A stretch of DNA of 64,000 nucleotides from Thalassobium sp. (GTDB lineage: Bacteria > Pseudomonadota > Gammaproteobacteria > Pseudomonadales > Oceanobacteraceae): the NCBI GenBank assembly GCA_002733205.1, contig NVUW01000008.1, positions 62,001 through 126,000 of the forward strand, given 5' to 3'. How positions within the stretch are numbered: the first letter of the stretch is position 1; each line of letters starts with the position of its first letter. This document shows, piece by piece, positions 9,608-19,030 of this stretch. The position numbers and the translations under genes are program-made. The notes under the pieces are model-generated. The model did no database searches, was not told the origin of the DNA, and saw only the letters and a program-made list of their open reading frames with translations.

Positions 9608-10432
9608 CTAGCCGCCGAGTAAGCGCAGAATGTTTTTCGCCTCGCCGTTAGCCTGTGCCTGCACCGCGATCTGAGCCTGCTCACGAATCTGCGCAGCAGC
9701 ACGTTCGGAAGTGGCCTGGGCAAAATCGGTGTCGCTGATGCGGCTTTGCGCCGCCGCACTGTTCTCTGCACTGACTTTGCTGCGCTCAATGCCCGCTGCA
9801 AAACGGTTAGCAACGGCACCCAACTCCGATTGCCGCGAGCTGACCGTCGATAAACTCTCATCGACCACACTCAGCGCCGCCGCCGCACCCTGCTGAGTAC
9901 TGACATCCAACCCATAGGCACCCTGTTCATCCAGTTGCTGCAGCAGGTTGGCCGCCGTAACGTCAATCTGTTCACCGGCATCCGCACCCACCTGAAAAGT
10001 CAGCGTTTTATCACTGCTGAACAGCGTCTGGCCGTTAAAACTCGTGTCTTTGAGAATTTGTTGATTGCTGTCGCCCAGAGCTGTGACTTCTTTTTGCAGT
10101 GCCGCCCGATCACTGTCAGCCAACGCACCATTACCCGCCTGTACCGCCAATTCACGCATCCGCTGCAGATTATCGCTGACCTGTGACAACGCTCCCGACG
10201 CCACCTGAGTGTAGGAAATGCCATCACCGGCATTGCGCATGGCGACCTGTTCGCCACGGGTCTGACTGTTTAAACCGGTAGCAATCGCCAGCCCCGCCGC
10301 ATCATCGGCCGCACCGTTAATGCGTTTACCAGAACTGAGCTGTTGCGCCAGCTGGGTTTGTTGGCTGCTGTTTTTTTGCGAATTCAGCGCCGGACCAGTG
10401 ATCGCCGCGCTGTTATTGATACTGATCGCCAT
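9608..10432 (-). CDS. Flagellin (orphan locus)
   Basis: 274 residues, a short flagellin. The N-terminal D0/D1 helices are clear (QQLSSGKRINGAADDAAGL, then AMRNAGDGISYTQVASGAL and LQRMRELAVQAGNG) and so is the C-terminal half (VDESLSTVSSRQSELGAVANRF through AKNILRLLGG). The variable surface domain is almost absent, with only about 60 residues between the conserved parts. It would be exported by the flagellar type III apparatus and polymerise into the filament. No other flagellar gene (cap, FliS, FlaG, hook) is nearby, and I see no sigma-28 consensus upstream. An AAGG about nine bases before the ATG is the ribosome-binding site. It could be a secondary or lateral flagellin. Confidence 0.92.
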   Translation of the reverse strand: MAISINNSAAITGPALNSQKNSSQQTQLAQQLSSGKRINGAADDAAGLAIATGLNSQTRGEQVAMRNAGDGISYTQVASGALSQVSDNLQRMRELAVQAGNGALADSDRAALQKEVTALGDSNQQILKDTSFNGQTLFSSDKTLTFQVGADAGEQIDVTAANLLQQLDEQGAYGLDVSTQQGAAAALSVVDESLSTVSSRQSELGAVANRFAAGIERSKVSAENSAAAQSRISDTDFAQATSERAAAQIREQAQIAVQAQANGEAKNILRLLGG

Positions 10433-10824
10433 GGAAGTACCTTCAGGAATACCTTGAACGAACGTGATAAATGCTTAACACCATAAGCAGGCAACAATCA
10501 GCTTACGCTTGTTCAGCGGAGAACAAAGAGGCGGGCCACAATCCAAAGAGAAAAGCACCTGACTAACCAGCCCGACCGGTCAGGCGTTCAGCCATCGACA
10601 TGCTGCGGAATACACAAAAGTGACAGGACCGGTATGTATCCGGAGGATAAGCACACCGGCCTTAGTGGCGTTGAAGGAAGCGCGACGAAATATTTTATTC
10701 ATGGCATAACGCTCTCACCCGTTCTTCTACCGTGGCCAATGTCTCAATAATCCGCTTTACATTCGCTCTGCACTGTAAACCTCTTTATCATCAGTCTGTT
10801 AATGACTTTGCTGCGGAAGCTATT
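10433..10824. other. Gene-free divergent region, flagellin to lipoprotein
   Basis: About 390 bases with no convincing gene. It must hold the promoters for the leftward flagellin and the rightward lipoprotein. I see a weak inverted repeat CCTGAC/GTCAGG (10558-10563 with 10579-10584) and a small GCTTA/TAAGC one, neither followed by a T-run, and no clear sigma-28 or sigma-54 motif. A 38-codon frame from ATG 10634 lacks a ribosome-binding site and looks accidental. Confidence 0.5.
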
Positions 10825-11214
10825 GTGTCTGATTTTTTATTGTCCAAGCCTTACCACCCTGACACCTCTGACTCATATAAGCAGAACCTCAGTTCTGGGC
10901 AGCGCAGCATACTGGCGCTTATGCTGCTCGCCAGCCTTGTGCTGATGAGCGGCTGCGGTACCGTACTCGCCCGCTCGGACAGCAGCCCGGTTGATGCCCG
11001 CTACTATCCGGGTACTCAGGGAAGTCTGCTGTTGCTTGGTCTGGACGGCCATACAGGCGAAGCCAGCGGCGAAATGGTGTTCTGCTGGATGTCTGTTGTT
11101 TGCCCGCTGTTCACTCTGGTTACTCTGCCGGTTGATATCACCCTCGATACTCTCCTGCTGCCTTACGATACCCTGAAGCCGGAAAACAGCAGCATGACAG
11201 ACAAGGCTGAATAA
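10825..11214 (+). CDS. YceK/YidQ-like small lipoprotein
   Basis: 129 residues from GTG 10825. A signal segment SILALMLLASLVLMSGC ends in a lipobox (LMSGC), so it is a lipoprotein. The mature part, with GTVLARSD, RYYPGTQG, a hydrophobic CPLFTLVTLPVDITLDTLLLPYD block and a short charged tail, matches the pattern of the YceK/YidQ family of unknown function. The start is uncertain. The only in-frame ATG before the lipobox (10921) lacks a ribosome-binding site and would give a signal peptide without a basic end. GTG 10825 has GGAAG five bases upstream and leaves an Arg before the hydrophobic core. A GTG further up (10732) is also open. Confidence 0.7.
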   Translation: MSDFLLSKPYHPDTSDSYKQNLSSGQRSILALMLLASLVLMSGCGTVLARSDSSPVDARYYPGTQGSLLLLGLDGHTGEASGEMVFCWMSVVCPLFTLVTLPVDITLDTLLLPYDTLKPENSSMTDKAE

Positions 11215-11228
11215 AGTCTCCCTGCCCC

Positions 11229-11257
11229 TTGCAATAAGGACTGTATATAAATACAGT
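11229..11257 (+). promoter_or_regulatory. LexA (SOS) box over a sigma-70-type promoter for the GFA-GNAT pair
   Basis: 11240-11257 reads ACTGTATATAAATACAGT, which differs at one place from the enterobacterial/pseudomonad SOS box CTG-(TA)5-CAG core. It lies between a TTGCAA (11229-11234) and a TACAGT (11252-11257) spaced 17 bases apart, so a bound LexA would cover the promoter. The box is 33 bases upstream of the GFA start codon. An outer inverted repeat AATAAGG/CCTTATT (11233-11239, 11263-11269) flanks it. Confidence 0.75.
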
Positions 11258-11289
11258 GCAAACCTTATTCATAACCGAGGGATCACATT

Positions 11290-11685
11290 ATGTTGCATGG
11301 TAGCTGCTGCTGCGGAGCCGTAAAATTCACCCTGTCCAGCCCGCCGACCATGATGGGAACCTGCCACTGCACCCGCTGCCGCAAAGTCGGAGCCAGTGCT
11401 CTGGTATTTGTTAAGCGCGATGCTTTTCAGCTGACCTCCGGCGCTGATGTAATCAGCACCTACAAACCGGAAGCGCCCTATATGTACAACCGTTGCTTTT
11501 GCTCAAAATGCGGTACATCGCTGGGCGAGGTAACCTCCGACAACGAAACCTTTCCGGTATCTGCGAACTGCTTTGACGATGAACTGAATCTCAGTAACAG
11601 CTTTCATGAGTTCGTTAAAGAAAAGCCGCACTGGTATAAGATAGGCGATGAAGCAAAACAATTTCAGGAGCATCCGCACAGCTGA
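11290..11685 (+). CDS. GFA (glutathione-dependent formaldehyde-activating)/CENP-V-like zinc protein
   Basis: 131 residues. It has the Cys-rich zinc-binding pattern of the GFA/Mss4-like fold: GSCCCGAVKF at the N-terminus, GTCHCTRCRKVGAS (about 23-36), and RCFCSKCGTSLGEV (about 68-81). Family members carry two zinc ions; a few have been linked to S-hydroxymethylglutathione formation, but most have no proven function, so the name is only a family label. GAGGGATCACATT supplies the ribosome-binding site. It is preceded by a near-consensus LexA box and followed after 70 bases by a GNAT gene in the same direction, so both probably respond to DNA damage. Confidence 0.85.
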   Translation: MLHGSCCCGAVKFTLSSPPTMMGTCHCTRCRKVGASALVFVKRDAFQLTSGADVISTYKPEAPYMYNRCFCSKCGTSLGEVTSDNETFPVSANCFDDELNLSNSFHEFVKEKPHWYKIGDEAKQFQEHPHS

Positions 11686-11755
11686 AAAAGCCGTGTTATT
11701 CTCCGGCATCAGGGTGACGATAAGCGCCGCCCTGTTACCACACAGCAGAAAGAAA

Positions 11756-12202
11756 ATGGATATTCAGAAAGCAACAAGCGCCGATACCGAAACTATCCAG
11801 GCATTAATTTCAGCAATCTCCGAGATTGATGTACTGCCCTTATTCAGCGCCGACGGTCAGCGTGAATATAAACAGCGCGTTCTGCCGGATATAGCAACAA
11901 CCATGGATGAAAGCCGTTTCGTCACACTGAAGGCGCTGAACGCTAATCAACTGGTTGGCTTTGCAGCCCTGCGTGATGGCAATTATCTGACCCACCTGTT
12001 CGTGGCGAAACAGACTCAGGGCTGCGGGCTCGGAAAGCAACTGCTGGACGCCCTACTGGCATCCACCAGCGCTAAAGAAATCAGCCTGCGCTCGTCACTG
12101 AATGCGGCCGGCTTCTACCGCCGCTATGGTTTTAAAGCAACGGGCGAGGAAGCAGCATTCAATGGCATCCGCTTTATACCCATGACGCTGATACGCGACT
12201 GA
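11756..12202 (+). CDS. GNAT-family N-acetyltransferase
   Basis: 148 residues from ATG 11756, which has AGAAAGAAA immediately upstream; the open frame extends back to 11648 but that part overlaps the GFA gene and is not GNAT-like. The acetyl-CoA-binding motif A is LTHLFVAKQTQGCGLGKQLL (Q/R-x-x-G-x-G/A form), followed by LRSSLNAAGFYRRYGFKATG, the typical motif B with a C-terminal beta-bulge, and an end at FIPMTLIRD. It transfers an acetyl group from acetyl-CoA to an unknown amine. It is probably cotranscribed with the GFA gene from the SOS-box promoter. Confidence 0.85.
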   Translation: MDIQKATSADTETIQALISAISEIDVLPLFSADGQREYKQRVLPDIATTMDESRFVTLKALNANQLVGFAALRDGNYLTHLFVAKQTQGCGLGKQLLDALLASTSAKEISLRSSLNAAGFYRRYGFKATGEEAAFNGIRFIPMTLIRD

Positions 12203-12227
12203 CAAAAAACGTCCATAAAAAACACAC

Positions 12228-12259
12228 AATAAAAAAGGAGCCGAAGCTCCTTTTTTATT
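12228..12259. terminator. Bidirectional terminator between GNAT gene and der
   Basis: Arms AATAAAAAAGGAGC (12228-12241) and GCTCCTTTTTTATT (12246-12259) pair perfectly around the loop CGAA. It serves the rightward GNAT gene and the leftward der gene, which converge here. Confidence 0.9.
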
Positions 12260-12278
12260 CTGCAAAAACCGCCGATTA

Positions 12279-13763
12279 TCAGGTCGGTTTTTTATAGCCT
12301 TTACGTAATTGCTTACGCGCTTTTTCAATTTTAATCTTACGTTTGTTATCGGTCCGTTCCACCGCTTCCGCGCGACGTTTACTGCTGTGACGGACTTCTT
12401 TTTCTTTGCCGGCGTAAGGGTTTTCACCCTGACGGAATTCCATACGAATTGGTGTACCTTTAATTTCCAGCACCCGGCGGAAGGTGTTGGCAAGGTAGCG
12501 TTTGTAGTCTTCCGGCAGTTCTTTGGCCAGATTACCGTGCACCACAATAATCGGCGGGTTAGAGCCACCCTGGTGGGCATAGCGCAGTTTTGGCCGACGG
12601 TTGCGCACCACCGGTGGCTGATGGCTGGCGGTGGCGTCTTCCAAAATGCGGGTGAGCATATTGGTCTGCCATTTGGCCATTGAGGAGTTGTAAGCCTGAT
12701 CTACAGACTCATACAGATTCCCCACACCAGTGCCATGCAGTGCTGAAATAAAATGCATTTCGGCGAAGGTTAAGAAATCAAAACGACGGTCAATTTCGGT
12801 TTTTACCCGCTCTTTCGCGTCGGCTTCCATGCCATCCCATTTGTTGATGGCAATCACCAGCGCACGGCCGGAGTTCAGCACGAAGCTGAGCATGTGTAAG
12901 TCCTGCTCAACGATACCGGTACGGGCATCGAGCACCAGAATACACACATGGCAATCCTGAATGGCTTGCAGGGTTTTAATGATGGAGAATTTTTCTGCCG
13001 CTTCAGAAATATTCTTACGGCGGCGCACACCGGCGGTATCGATCAGGGTGTATTCCTGACCATGACGCTCGTAGGGAATATAAATACTGTCGCGGGTGGT
13101 ACCGGCTTCATCGAATACCACCACCCGGTCTTCGCCAAGGAAGCGGTTAACCAGCGTCGATTTACCCACGTTAGGGCGGCCAACCACGGCAATTTTGATG
13201 CCTTTCACATCGAGCTCTTCGTGTACCGGGGCGTCTTCACCAGCCAGTTCGCGGAAGTAATCGTCATCATCCTGCGGCAGTTCGCCCAGTACGTATTCAA
13301 TTAACGCGCTGATACCACGGTTGTGTGCGGCCGCAATCGGCAGCGGATCGCCCATGCCCAGCTCGAAGAATTCACCCAGCACCAGATCGGGGTTTTTACC
13401 GTCGATTTTGTTGGCCACCAGATAGGCGTCTTTACCGCTGCGGCGCAGATATTCGGCAATCATACGATCGCCGTTGGTAATACCGGCGCCAACATCGACC
13501 ATAAAGAAAACGATATCGGCGTCTTTAATGGCCTGAAAGCTTTGCGCGGCCATGGCCTCGTCGATGCCCTCTTCCTGGCCGCTGATACCACCGGTATCAA
13601 TCACGATGAATGGCACATCACCAACCTTGCCCTCACCGTACTTACGGTCACGGGTCAGGCCGGCAATTTCAGCCACCAGCGCATCACGGCTTTTGGTCAG
13701 ACGGTTAAACAGCGTGGACTTGCCCACGTTGGGACGTCCGACCAGAGCAATCACAGGGACCAT
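12279..13763 (-). CDS. der: Ribosome-biogenesis GTPase Der (EngA)
   Basis: 494 residues. Two G domains in tandem are each complete: [12 protein letters not shown] with DTGG and NKID in the first half, [12 protein letters not shown] with DTAGVRRR and NKWD in the second. A C-terminal KH-like domain and a very basic tail ([23 protein letters not shown]) follow. Der acts in 50S ribosome subunit assembly. It starts at ATG 13763 with GAGG upstream. It is the last gene of the leftward run that begins at rlmN/ndk, but a terminator-like hairpin separates it from bamB, so it may also have its own promoter. Confidence 0.97.
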   Translation of the reverse strand: MVPVIALVGRPNVGKSTLFNRLTKSRDALVAEIAGLTRDRKYGEGKVGDVPFIVIDTGGISGQEEGIDEAMAAQSFQAIKDADIVFFMVDVGAGITNGDRMIAEYLRRSGKDAYLVANKIDGKNPDLVLGEFFELGMGDPLPIAAAHNRGISALIEYVLGELPQDDDDYFRELAGEDAPVHEELDVKGIKIAVVGRPNVGKSTLVNRFLGEDRVVVFDEAGTTRDSIYIPYERHGQEYTLIDTAGVRRRKNISEAAEKFSIIKTLQAIQDCHVCILVLDARTGIVEQDLHMLSFVLNSGRALVIAINKWDGMEADAKERVKTEIDRRFDFLTFAEMHFISALHGTGVGNLYESVDQAYNSSMAKWQTNMLTRILEDATASHQPPVVRNRRPKLRYAHQGGSNPPIIVVHGNLAKELPEDYKRYLANTFRRVLEIKGTPIRMEFRQGENPYAGKEKEVRHSSKRRAEAVERTDNKRKIKIEKARKQLRKGYKKPT

Positions 13764-13794
13764 GATCAGAAAACCTCATTTAAGAAATAAAACA

Positions 13795-13813
13795 GGCGTC
13801 GCTATACGACGCC
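13795..13813 (-). terminator. Probable terminator after bamB
   Basis: Seven-base perfect stem GGCGTCG/CGACGCC (13795-13801 with 13807-13813) with a five-base loop. On the minus strand it is followed by TGTTTTATTTC. It lies in the 80-base gap between bamB and der, so it could be an attenuator rather than a full stop. Confidence 0.55.
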
Positions 13814-13844
13814 CGATAAAAAATATTGGCTGATACAACCGGCT

Positions 13845-15083
13845 TCAGTCGGACTGAACGCTCAGCAGCAGCAGTTCACCGGCGTTGGTATACACCAACA
13901 GACCTTTGTCGGTGGCCACTAACGGACTGCGGATACCCATATCGCGACCACGCAACGCACGCCAGTTGGTGCCTTCGGTCTGATTAGGATAGTTGACGTG
14001 CAGCGGTTTAGGGCGCAGCAGTTTGCGTCCCACCAGTTCACCGTCCACCTGATTCATAATATGCAGATAACCTTCACCATCGGCCACTGCCAGCCAGCTG
14101 CCATAGGCGCTGGTTTGCCCCAGGTGACGGCCATGCAGCGCTTTCTGCGTCCACACTTTGGCACCGCTGGCCATGTCATAAGACTGCACATGGTCGCTGT
14201 CGAGGGTCAGATACAGGTTGCCCAACGCCAGTTCAGGACTGGTGTAGGTTGAACCTTCTTCTTCCCAGCGGGTTTCGCCATTGAGCGACACGGCTGCCAG
14301 TTTGCCGTGATAACTGGCGGCATAGATCACGCCGTTATCCCAGATCGGCGCACCATCGACATCCACCAGACGTTCCAGCTCAGAACGGCCATCCGGCGAC
14401 GCCAGTCGCACGTCCCAGCGCGGAATGCCCAGGGTTTTGTCCAGTGCCACTAGTTTGCCGGTAGCAAAACCGGTAATCACCAGCTGATCCAGCACCAGCG
14501 GCGTGCCGGTACCGCGCACGGTCAGTACCGGCATGGCCGTTTCGTAGGACCAGGCCTGTTTGCCATCGGTACGCTCAAAGGCGGTAACACGACCATCAAC
14601 GGTGTGAACAAACACCCGCTTAGCGTCGGTACCTGCCGGTGCAACAGACTCACTGGTCATGCGTGAACGCCAGATTTCACTGCCGTCGGCACTGTTCAGG
14701 CAATGCAGAAAACCGTCACGGGTGGCAACAAACAACTGACCGTTGTCTTGCGCCACACCTGCCGTTACCGGCTGCTCCAGATCCACATTCCACTGTTCGC
14801 TGCCATCGGCCAGATCCAGTGCATAGACCTCACCGGAGGTGTCAGCCATAAACACAGTATCGCCGATCACCACCGGGCGCAGGCGGGTATAAGCCGTACC
14901 CGCACCGACACCAAGCTGCTTACGCCACTCGATGACGATGTCGGTTTCATCGTTGTAATCCGGCAGCCCTGTCTCGTCGGCAGCATCCGCTGCTTCTGCC
15001 TGATTGTCTGGCTGACTGGCACAACCACTCAGCTGCACAGCCAGCAGAGCACTCAACAGGACGAAAACAGGACTCAGGCGCAT
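13845..15083 (-). CDS. bamB: Outer-membrane assembly lipoprotein BamB
   Basis: 412 residues. The signal peptide ends in the lipobox LSGC (about residue 21), then an acidic linker and an eight-bladed beta-propeller of PQQ-like repeats (for example VYALDLADGSEQWNVDL, LHCLNSADGSEIWR, LVALDKTLGIPRWDV). BamB is the outer-membrane lipoprotein of the BAM complex that helps BamA fold beta-barrel proteins. The start overlaps the stop of the upstream yfgM by the TGATG arrangement, so translation is coupled. Confidence 0.95.
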   Translation of the reverse strand: MRLSPVFVLLSALLAVQLSGCASQPDNQAEAADAADETGLPDYNDETDIVIEWRKQLGVGAGTAYTRLRPVVIGDTVFMADTSGEVYALDLADGSEQWNVDLEQPVTAGVAQDNGQLFVATRDGFLHCLNSADGSEIWRSRMTSESVAPAGTDAKRVFVHTVDGRVTAFERTDGKQAWSYETAMPVLTVRGTGTPLVLDQLVITGFATGKLVALDKTLGIPRWDVRLASPDGRSELERLVDVDGAPIWDNGVIYAASYHGKLAAVSLNGETRWEEEGSTYTSPELALGNLYLTLDSDHVQSYDMASGAKVWTQKALHGRHLGQTSAYGSWLAVADGEGYLHIMNQVDGELVGRKLLRPKPLHVNYPNQTEGTNWRALRGRDMGIRSPLVATDKGLLVYTNAGELLLLSVQSD

Positions 15084-15745
15084 CAGGCGTCTCCGCTCGC
15101 TGCCAGATTATCGATTTTGCGCTGCAATTGTTGGGTGTTCAGACCCAGATTTGCGGCAGCTTCCTGAGCGCGGATGTACGCGGCACGGGCTTCGCTCAGC
15201 TCACCTTTACGGAACAGCGCATCGCCTTTGGCTTCTTCAAACTGCGTCGCATAAGCGGCATCCGGCACGGTAGCCACCAGCGCCAGGGCTTCGTCCATTT
15301 TTTCCTGTTGAATCAGGATATTGGCCAGACGCGCCTGAGCGGTGTATTTGATCGGGCCTTCCTCAGCGGTGGCGATAACGCCATTCAGCTCGGTGGCGGC
15401 GGTATCGAAGTCACCGGCATCCGCGGCAAAACGAGCCAGAAACAGAGCACCGAACTGGCCATAGCTGGTGTTGCCGAAGTCTTTCTTCAGCTGCATCGCC
15501 AGAGCTTCCATTTCCGCTTTGGCGGCTTCATCCTGTTGCGCAACCGGCTGTGCGACCTTGTCGACCAGTTGCGAGTAAAGCATGGAAGCGTTTTCAGCCG
15601 TTGCCTGCTCATTGGCCTGATAGCTGTTCCAGCCAAACCAGCCACCGGCAACAATCACGATGGTTGCCAGCAGGCTTTTACCGTTCTCTGCCCACCATTT
15701 TTTCAGCAGTTCTGCCTGCTCTTCATCCGTACGATATTCAGTCAT
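15083..15745 (-). CDS. yfgM: YfgM-like TPR protein, ancillary SecYEG translocon subunit
   Basis: 220 residues. A short cytoplasmic start (MTEYRTDEEQAELLKKWWAE) is followed by one transmembrane helix (about 24-42, LLATIVIVAGGWFGWNSYQ) and a periplasmic tetratricopeptide region (about 60-215). This is the YfgM (DUF2133) layout; YfgM works with PpiD at the Sec translocon as a periplasmic chaperone. Gene order hisS-yfgM-bamB-der is the widespread gammaproteobacterial one, which supports the call. Confidence 0.9.
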   Translation of the reverse strand: MTEYRTDEEQAELLKKWWAENGKSLLATIVIVAGGWFGWNSYQANEQATAENASMLYSQLVDKVAQPVAQQDEAAKAEMEALAMQLKKDFGNTSYGQFGALFLARFAADAGDFDTAATELNGVIATAEEGPIKYTAQARLANILIQQEKMDEALALVATVPDAAYATQFEEAKGDALFRKGELSEARAAYIRAQEAAANLGLNTQQLQRKIDNLAASGDA

Positions 15746-15788
15746 GCGTCCACTTCCCCAAAAAACGAGTGTTGTGAGTTATTGGTTA

Positions 15789-17069
15789 TTAAAAAGTTTC
15801 TTGCGCCAGCCATTCGCCCACGTCGTTCAGTGCCAGCGTCTGCTGCCCACCTTCACCACGCAGGTCTTTCACGGTCACAGTACCGTTGGCGATTTCGTCT
15901 TCGCCCAGCAACAGTGCCAGATGCGCGCCGCTCTTGTCGGCTTTTTTCATCTGACTTTTAAAGCTGCCACCACCGCAGTGGGTCTGAATGCGTAACCAGC
16001 TGTGTTCATCGCGCAGACGGTCTGCCAGCAACAATGCCACCTGGGCACTGCCCTCGCCCACTGGACAGATGTATACATCAATGGTCTGCAGCACTTCGGC
16101 CGGAATCAGTTCCAGCGTTTCCAGCAGTAAAATCAGGCGTTCAACGCCCATGGCAAAACCCACCGCCGGGGTTGGTTTGCCACCCAGCTGCTCGACCAGG
16201 CCGTCGTAACGGCCACCGGCACAGACGGTGCCCTGCGAGCCGAGTTGGTCGGTGACCCACTCGAACACGGTTTTACAGTAATAATCGAGGCCGCGCACCA
16301 GACGCTGGTTGATTTCGTACTTCACCCCGGCAGCATCGAGGATGCTGCGCAGCAGAGCAAAGTGCTCGCGGCTTTCGTCGTCGAGATAATCGTGCAGCTG
16401 TGGCGCATCAGCCAGCAGCGCCTGGGTGTTCTGATCTTTGCTGTCGAGCACGCGCAGCGGGTTGGTTTCCAGACGACGCTGGCTGTCTTCATCCAGCTGG
16501 TCTTTGCGCTCGCTCAGGTAAGACACCAGGGCATCGCGGTAATTGGCACGCGCTTCGTTGGAACCCAGAGTGTTCAGCTGCAGGGTAACCGCATTGGTAA
16601 GGCCCAGTTGCGCCCACAAGCGTGCGGTCATCAGTATCACTTCGGCGTCAATATCGGCGCTCGCGATACCAAAGGTTTCCACACCAATCTGGTAGAACTG
16701 GCGGTAACGGCCTTTCTGCGGACGCTCGTGACGGAACATCGGGCCGGTGTACCAAAGACGCTGCGTCTGGTTGTACAGCAGACCGTGTTCTTCACAGGCG
16801 CGCACGCAGCTGGCGGTGCCTTCCGGGCGCAGAGTCAGACTGTCACCGTTGCGGTCGTCAAAGGTGTACATTTCTTTTTCGACAATGTCCGTCACTTCGC
16901 CGATTGAGCGCTTAAACAGTGCGGTCTGCTCGACAATCGGCATGCGGATTTCGTCGTAGCCGTACGAAGCCAGCAGCTCTTTCACTGTGCCTTCGAGGTA
17001 TTGCCATACCGGGCTCTGGGCCGGCAGGATGTCGTTCATGCCACGAATGGCCTGGATTTTAGTTGCCAT
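15789..17069 (-). CDS. hisS: Histidyl-tRNA synthetase
   Basis: 426 residues, the normal length. Class II motifs are present: motif 2 around [19 protein letters not shown] with [21 protein letters not shown], the histidine-specific motifs [15 protein letters not shown] and [15 protein letters not shown], motif 3 [14 protein letters not shown], and a C-terminal anticodon-binding domain ([12 protein letters not shown] onward). It charges tRNA-His. It lies 27 bases after ispG and 43 before yfgM in one leftward operon. Confidence 0.97.
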   Translation of the reverse strand: MATKIQAIRGMNDILPAQSPVWQYLEGTVKELLASYGYDEIRMPIVEQTALFKRSIGEVTDIVEKEMYTFDDRNGDSLTLRPEGTASCVRACEEHGLLYNQTQRLWYTGPMFRHERPQKGRYRQFYQIGVETFGIASADIDAEVILMTARLWAQLGLTNAVTLQLNTLGSNEARANYRDALVSYLSERKDQLDEDSQRRLETNPLRVLDSKDQNTQALLADAPQLHDYLDDESREHFALLRSILDAAGVKYEINQRLVRGLDYYCKTVFEWVTDQLGSQGTVCAGGRYDGLVEQLGGKPTPAVGFAMGVERLILLLETLELIPAEVLQTIDVYICPVGEGSAQVALLLADRLRDEHSWLRIQTHCGGGSFKSQMKKADKSGAHLALLLGEDEIANGTVTVKDLRGEGGQQTLALNDVGEWLAQETF

Positions 17070-17096
17070 AATGTCCGTTCTTGTCTGGATCTTCGC

Positions 17097-18215
17097 TCAG
17101 CTGTCGCTGGCGATCAGATTTTTGCGTTCTTCATCGAGACTGGCAGCGCGCTCGCGGATCATGCGCTCAAGGTCGTCTACCAGAGTGTCGTTGGTCAGTT
17201 TGCCCGCCGGTTTACCGTCGATGTAGACCAGATTCGGCTGACCACCGGCCAGTCCGATATCGGTTTCTTTCGATTCACCTGGGCCATTCACCACACAGCC
17301 AATCACCGCCACGCTCATATCGGTGCGGATATCATCAACGCGCATTTCCAGCTCGTTCATGGTTTTGATCACATCGAAGTTCTGGCGTGAGCAACTTGGG
17401 CAGGCAATAAAGTTGATACCACGTGAACGCAGTTTCAGTGATTTGAGCATGTCCCAGCCGACTTTCACTTCTTCAATCGGATCGGCCGCCAGCGATACGC
17501 GAATGGTGTCACCGATGCCTTCCCACAGCAGCAGGCCAAGACCAATGGACGATTTAACCGTCCCGCCACGCAGGCCACCGGCTTCGGTGATGCCGAGGTG
17601 CAGCGGCTGCTCAATCTGGCTGGCAATCTGTTTGTACGCCGCCACGGTCATAAAGATGTCAGAGGCTTTCAGGCTGAGTTTAAAGTCCGGGAAATTCAGG
17701 CGATCGAGAATATCGATATGGCGCATGGCCGATTCCACCAGCGCGGCAGGCGTTGGTTCGCCGTACTTCTTCTGCAGGTCTTTTTCCAGTGATCCGGCAT
17801 TCACCCCGATACGGATCGGAATGCCGTTATGGCGCGCCGCATCGACCACCGCGCGCACGCGGTCTTCGCGGCCGATATTGCCGGGGTTAATACGCAGACA
17901 ATCAACCCCTAAATCGGCCACACGCAGGGCGATTTTGTAGTCGAAGTGAATGTCTGCCACCAGCGGAATGGTCACTTCTTTGCGGATTTTGCCAAAGGCT
18001 TCCGCCGCGTCCATGGTCGGTACAGAAACGCGCACGATGTCGGCACCGGCATCCTGGGCGCGCTGAATCTGCGCCACCGTGGCGGCCACATCGGTGGTTT
18101 CGCTGTTGGTCATGGTCTGAATGGCAATCGGCGCATCGCCGCCGACCGGTACATCACCAACCCAGATTTTGCGGCTTTGACGACGCTTGATGGGATTTTC
18201 GAAATGCATACTCAT
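17097..18215 (-). CDS. ispG: 4-hydroxy-3-methylbut-2-en-1-yl diphosphate synthase (IspG)
   Basis: 372 residues. It catalyses the penultimate step of the MEP isoprenoid pathway. The [4Fe-4S] ligands are in [13 protein letters not shown] and [18 protein letters not shown], and the TIM-barrel part has [12 protein letters not shown] and LRINPGNIG. The start codon overlaps the stop of pilF in a TAATG junction, so the two are translationally coupled. In many gammaproteobacteria rodZ lies between pilF and ispG; here there is no room for it. Confidence 0.97.
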   Translation of the reverse strand: MSMHFENPIKRRQSRKIWVGDVPVGGDAPIAIQTMTNSETTDVAATVAQIQRAQDAGADIVRVSVPTMDAAEAFGKIRKEVTIPLVADIHFDYKIALRVADLGVDCLRINPGNIGREDRVRAVVDAARHNGIPIRIGVNAGSLEKDLQKKYGEPTPAALVESAMRHIDILDRLNFPDFKLSLKASDIFMTVAAYKQIASQIEQPLHLGITEAGGLRGGTVKSSIGLGLLLWEGIGDTIRVSLAADPIEEVKVGWDMLKSLKLRSRGINFIACPSCSRQNFDVIKTMNELEMRVDDIRTDMSVAVIGCVVNGPGESKETDIGLAGGQPNLVYIDGKPAGKLTNDTLVDDLERMIRERAASLDEERKNLIASDS

Positions 18216-19030
18216 TATTTGGCTCCGGACAGGGAGTCCTGATACAGACGGTATTCAACCGATTCCGGGAAGTTACGCTTCAGATCGGTGGCCAGCGTAA
18301 TCGCCCGCTGGGTGTTCTGTTGCAGTGTCACCAGTTTGATACCCAGCCACAGGCTGTGGGCGGTCTGACGGGTCTGCTCACGCTGCACCAGACGCTCGAA
18401 GCGATCGTAATATTTCAGCGACTCGTCGTAACGCTGCGCTTCAAACAGCAGCGTTGAGATGTTAACCAGTGCATCGACGTTGTAAGGCGCAATGCGCAGC
18501 GTCTGGCCGTAACTGTCGATGGCCTGTTCGGTTTTGCCCTGACGGTAAAAATTCAGCGCCAGATCATTGTAAGCGGAGGCACGGTTATCGTAATAACGGT
18601 CGTTGGCGGCTTTGTTCAGGTATTCATCGGCATCGTCGTAGCGTTTCAGCTGCGAGTACAGACGACCCAGGTGATGACGCGCCAGTGTGAAGCTGTCGTC
18701 GTTGCTCAGGGCTTTGTGGAAATACTCTTCGGCCAGATCCATTTCACCTTCGGTCTGCCATACCAGACCCATGGCATCGTTGGCAGGGGCATGATCCGGG
18801 TTAATCGCCAGCGCTTTCTGCAGACGCTGACGCGCCCAGTCCGGACGACCTTTCTGCAGATACCCCAGACCCAGCTGGGTGTAGTTTTCCACCGCCTTTT
18901 CCGGCGAGGCTTTTTTGGTAAAGCGGCTTTCGGTTACGGTGACGCAAGACGCCAGCGTCAGACTGAGCAGCACGACCAGCAGGCTGGCTGCGCGCGTGGT
19001 GATTGATGTTTTCATGCCCATCCCGGTCAT
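18215..19030 (-). CDS. pilF: Type IV pilus biogenesis lipoprotein PilF/PilW
   Basis: 271 residues. The signal peptide carries a lipobox (LTLASC, Cys at about 29), followed by about six tetratricopeptide repeats ([32 protein letters not shown] and similar helices). PilF/PilW is the outer-membrane pilotin that places and multimerises the secretin PilQ for type IV pili. The start codon follows the rlmN stop directly (TAA-ATG). No other pilus gene is in the window, as usual for this locus. Confidence 0.92.
   Translation of the reverse strand: MTGMGMKTSITTRAASLLVVLLSLTLASCVTVTESRFTKKASPEKAVENYTQLGLGYLQKGRPDWARQRLQKALAINPDHAPANDAMGLVWQTEGEMDLAEEYFHKALSNDDSFTLARHHLGRLYSQLKRYDDADEYLNKAANDRYYDNRASAYNDLALNFYRQGKTEQAIDSYGQTLRIAPYNVDALVNISTLLFEAQRYDESLKYYDRFERLVQREQTRQTAHSLWLGIKLVTLQQNTQRAITLATDLKRNFPESVEYRLYQDSLSGAK

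Noticed and set aside
10634..10750. 38-codon frame upstream of the lipoprotein gene
   Set aside because: No Shine-Dalgarno and no conserved feature; overlaps the probable promoter region.
16245..16907. 220-codon open frame antisense to hisS
   Set aside because: Shadow of hisS, no ribosome-binding site or recognisable domain.
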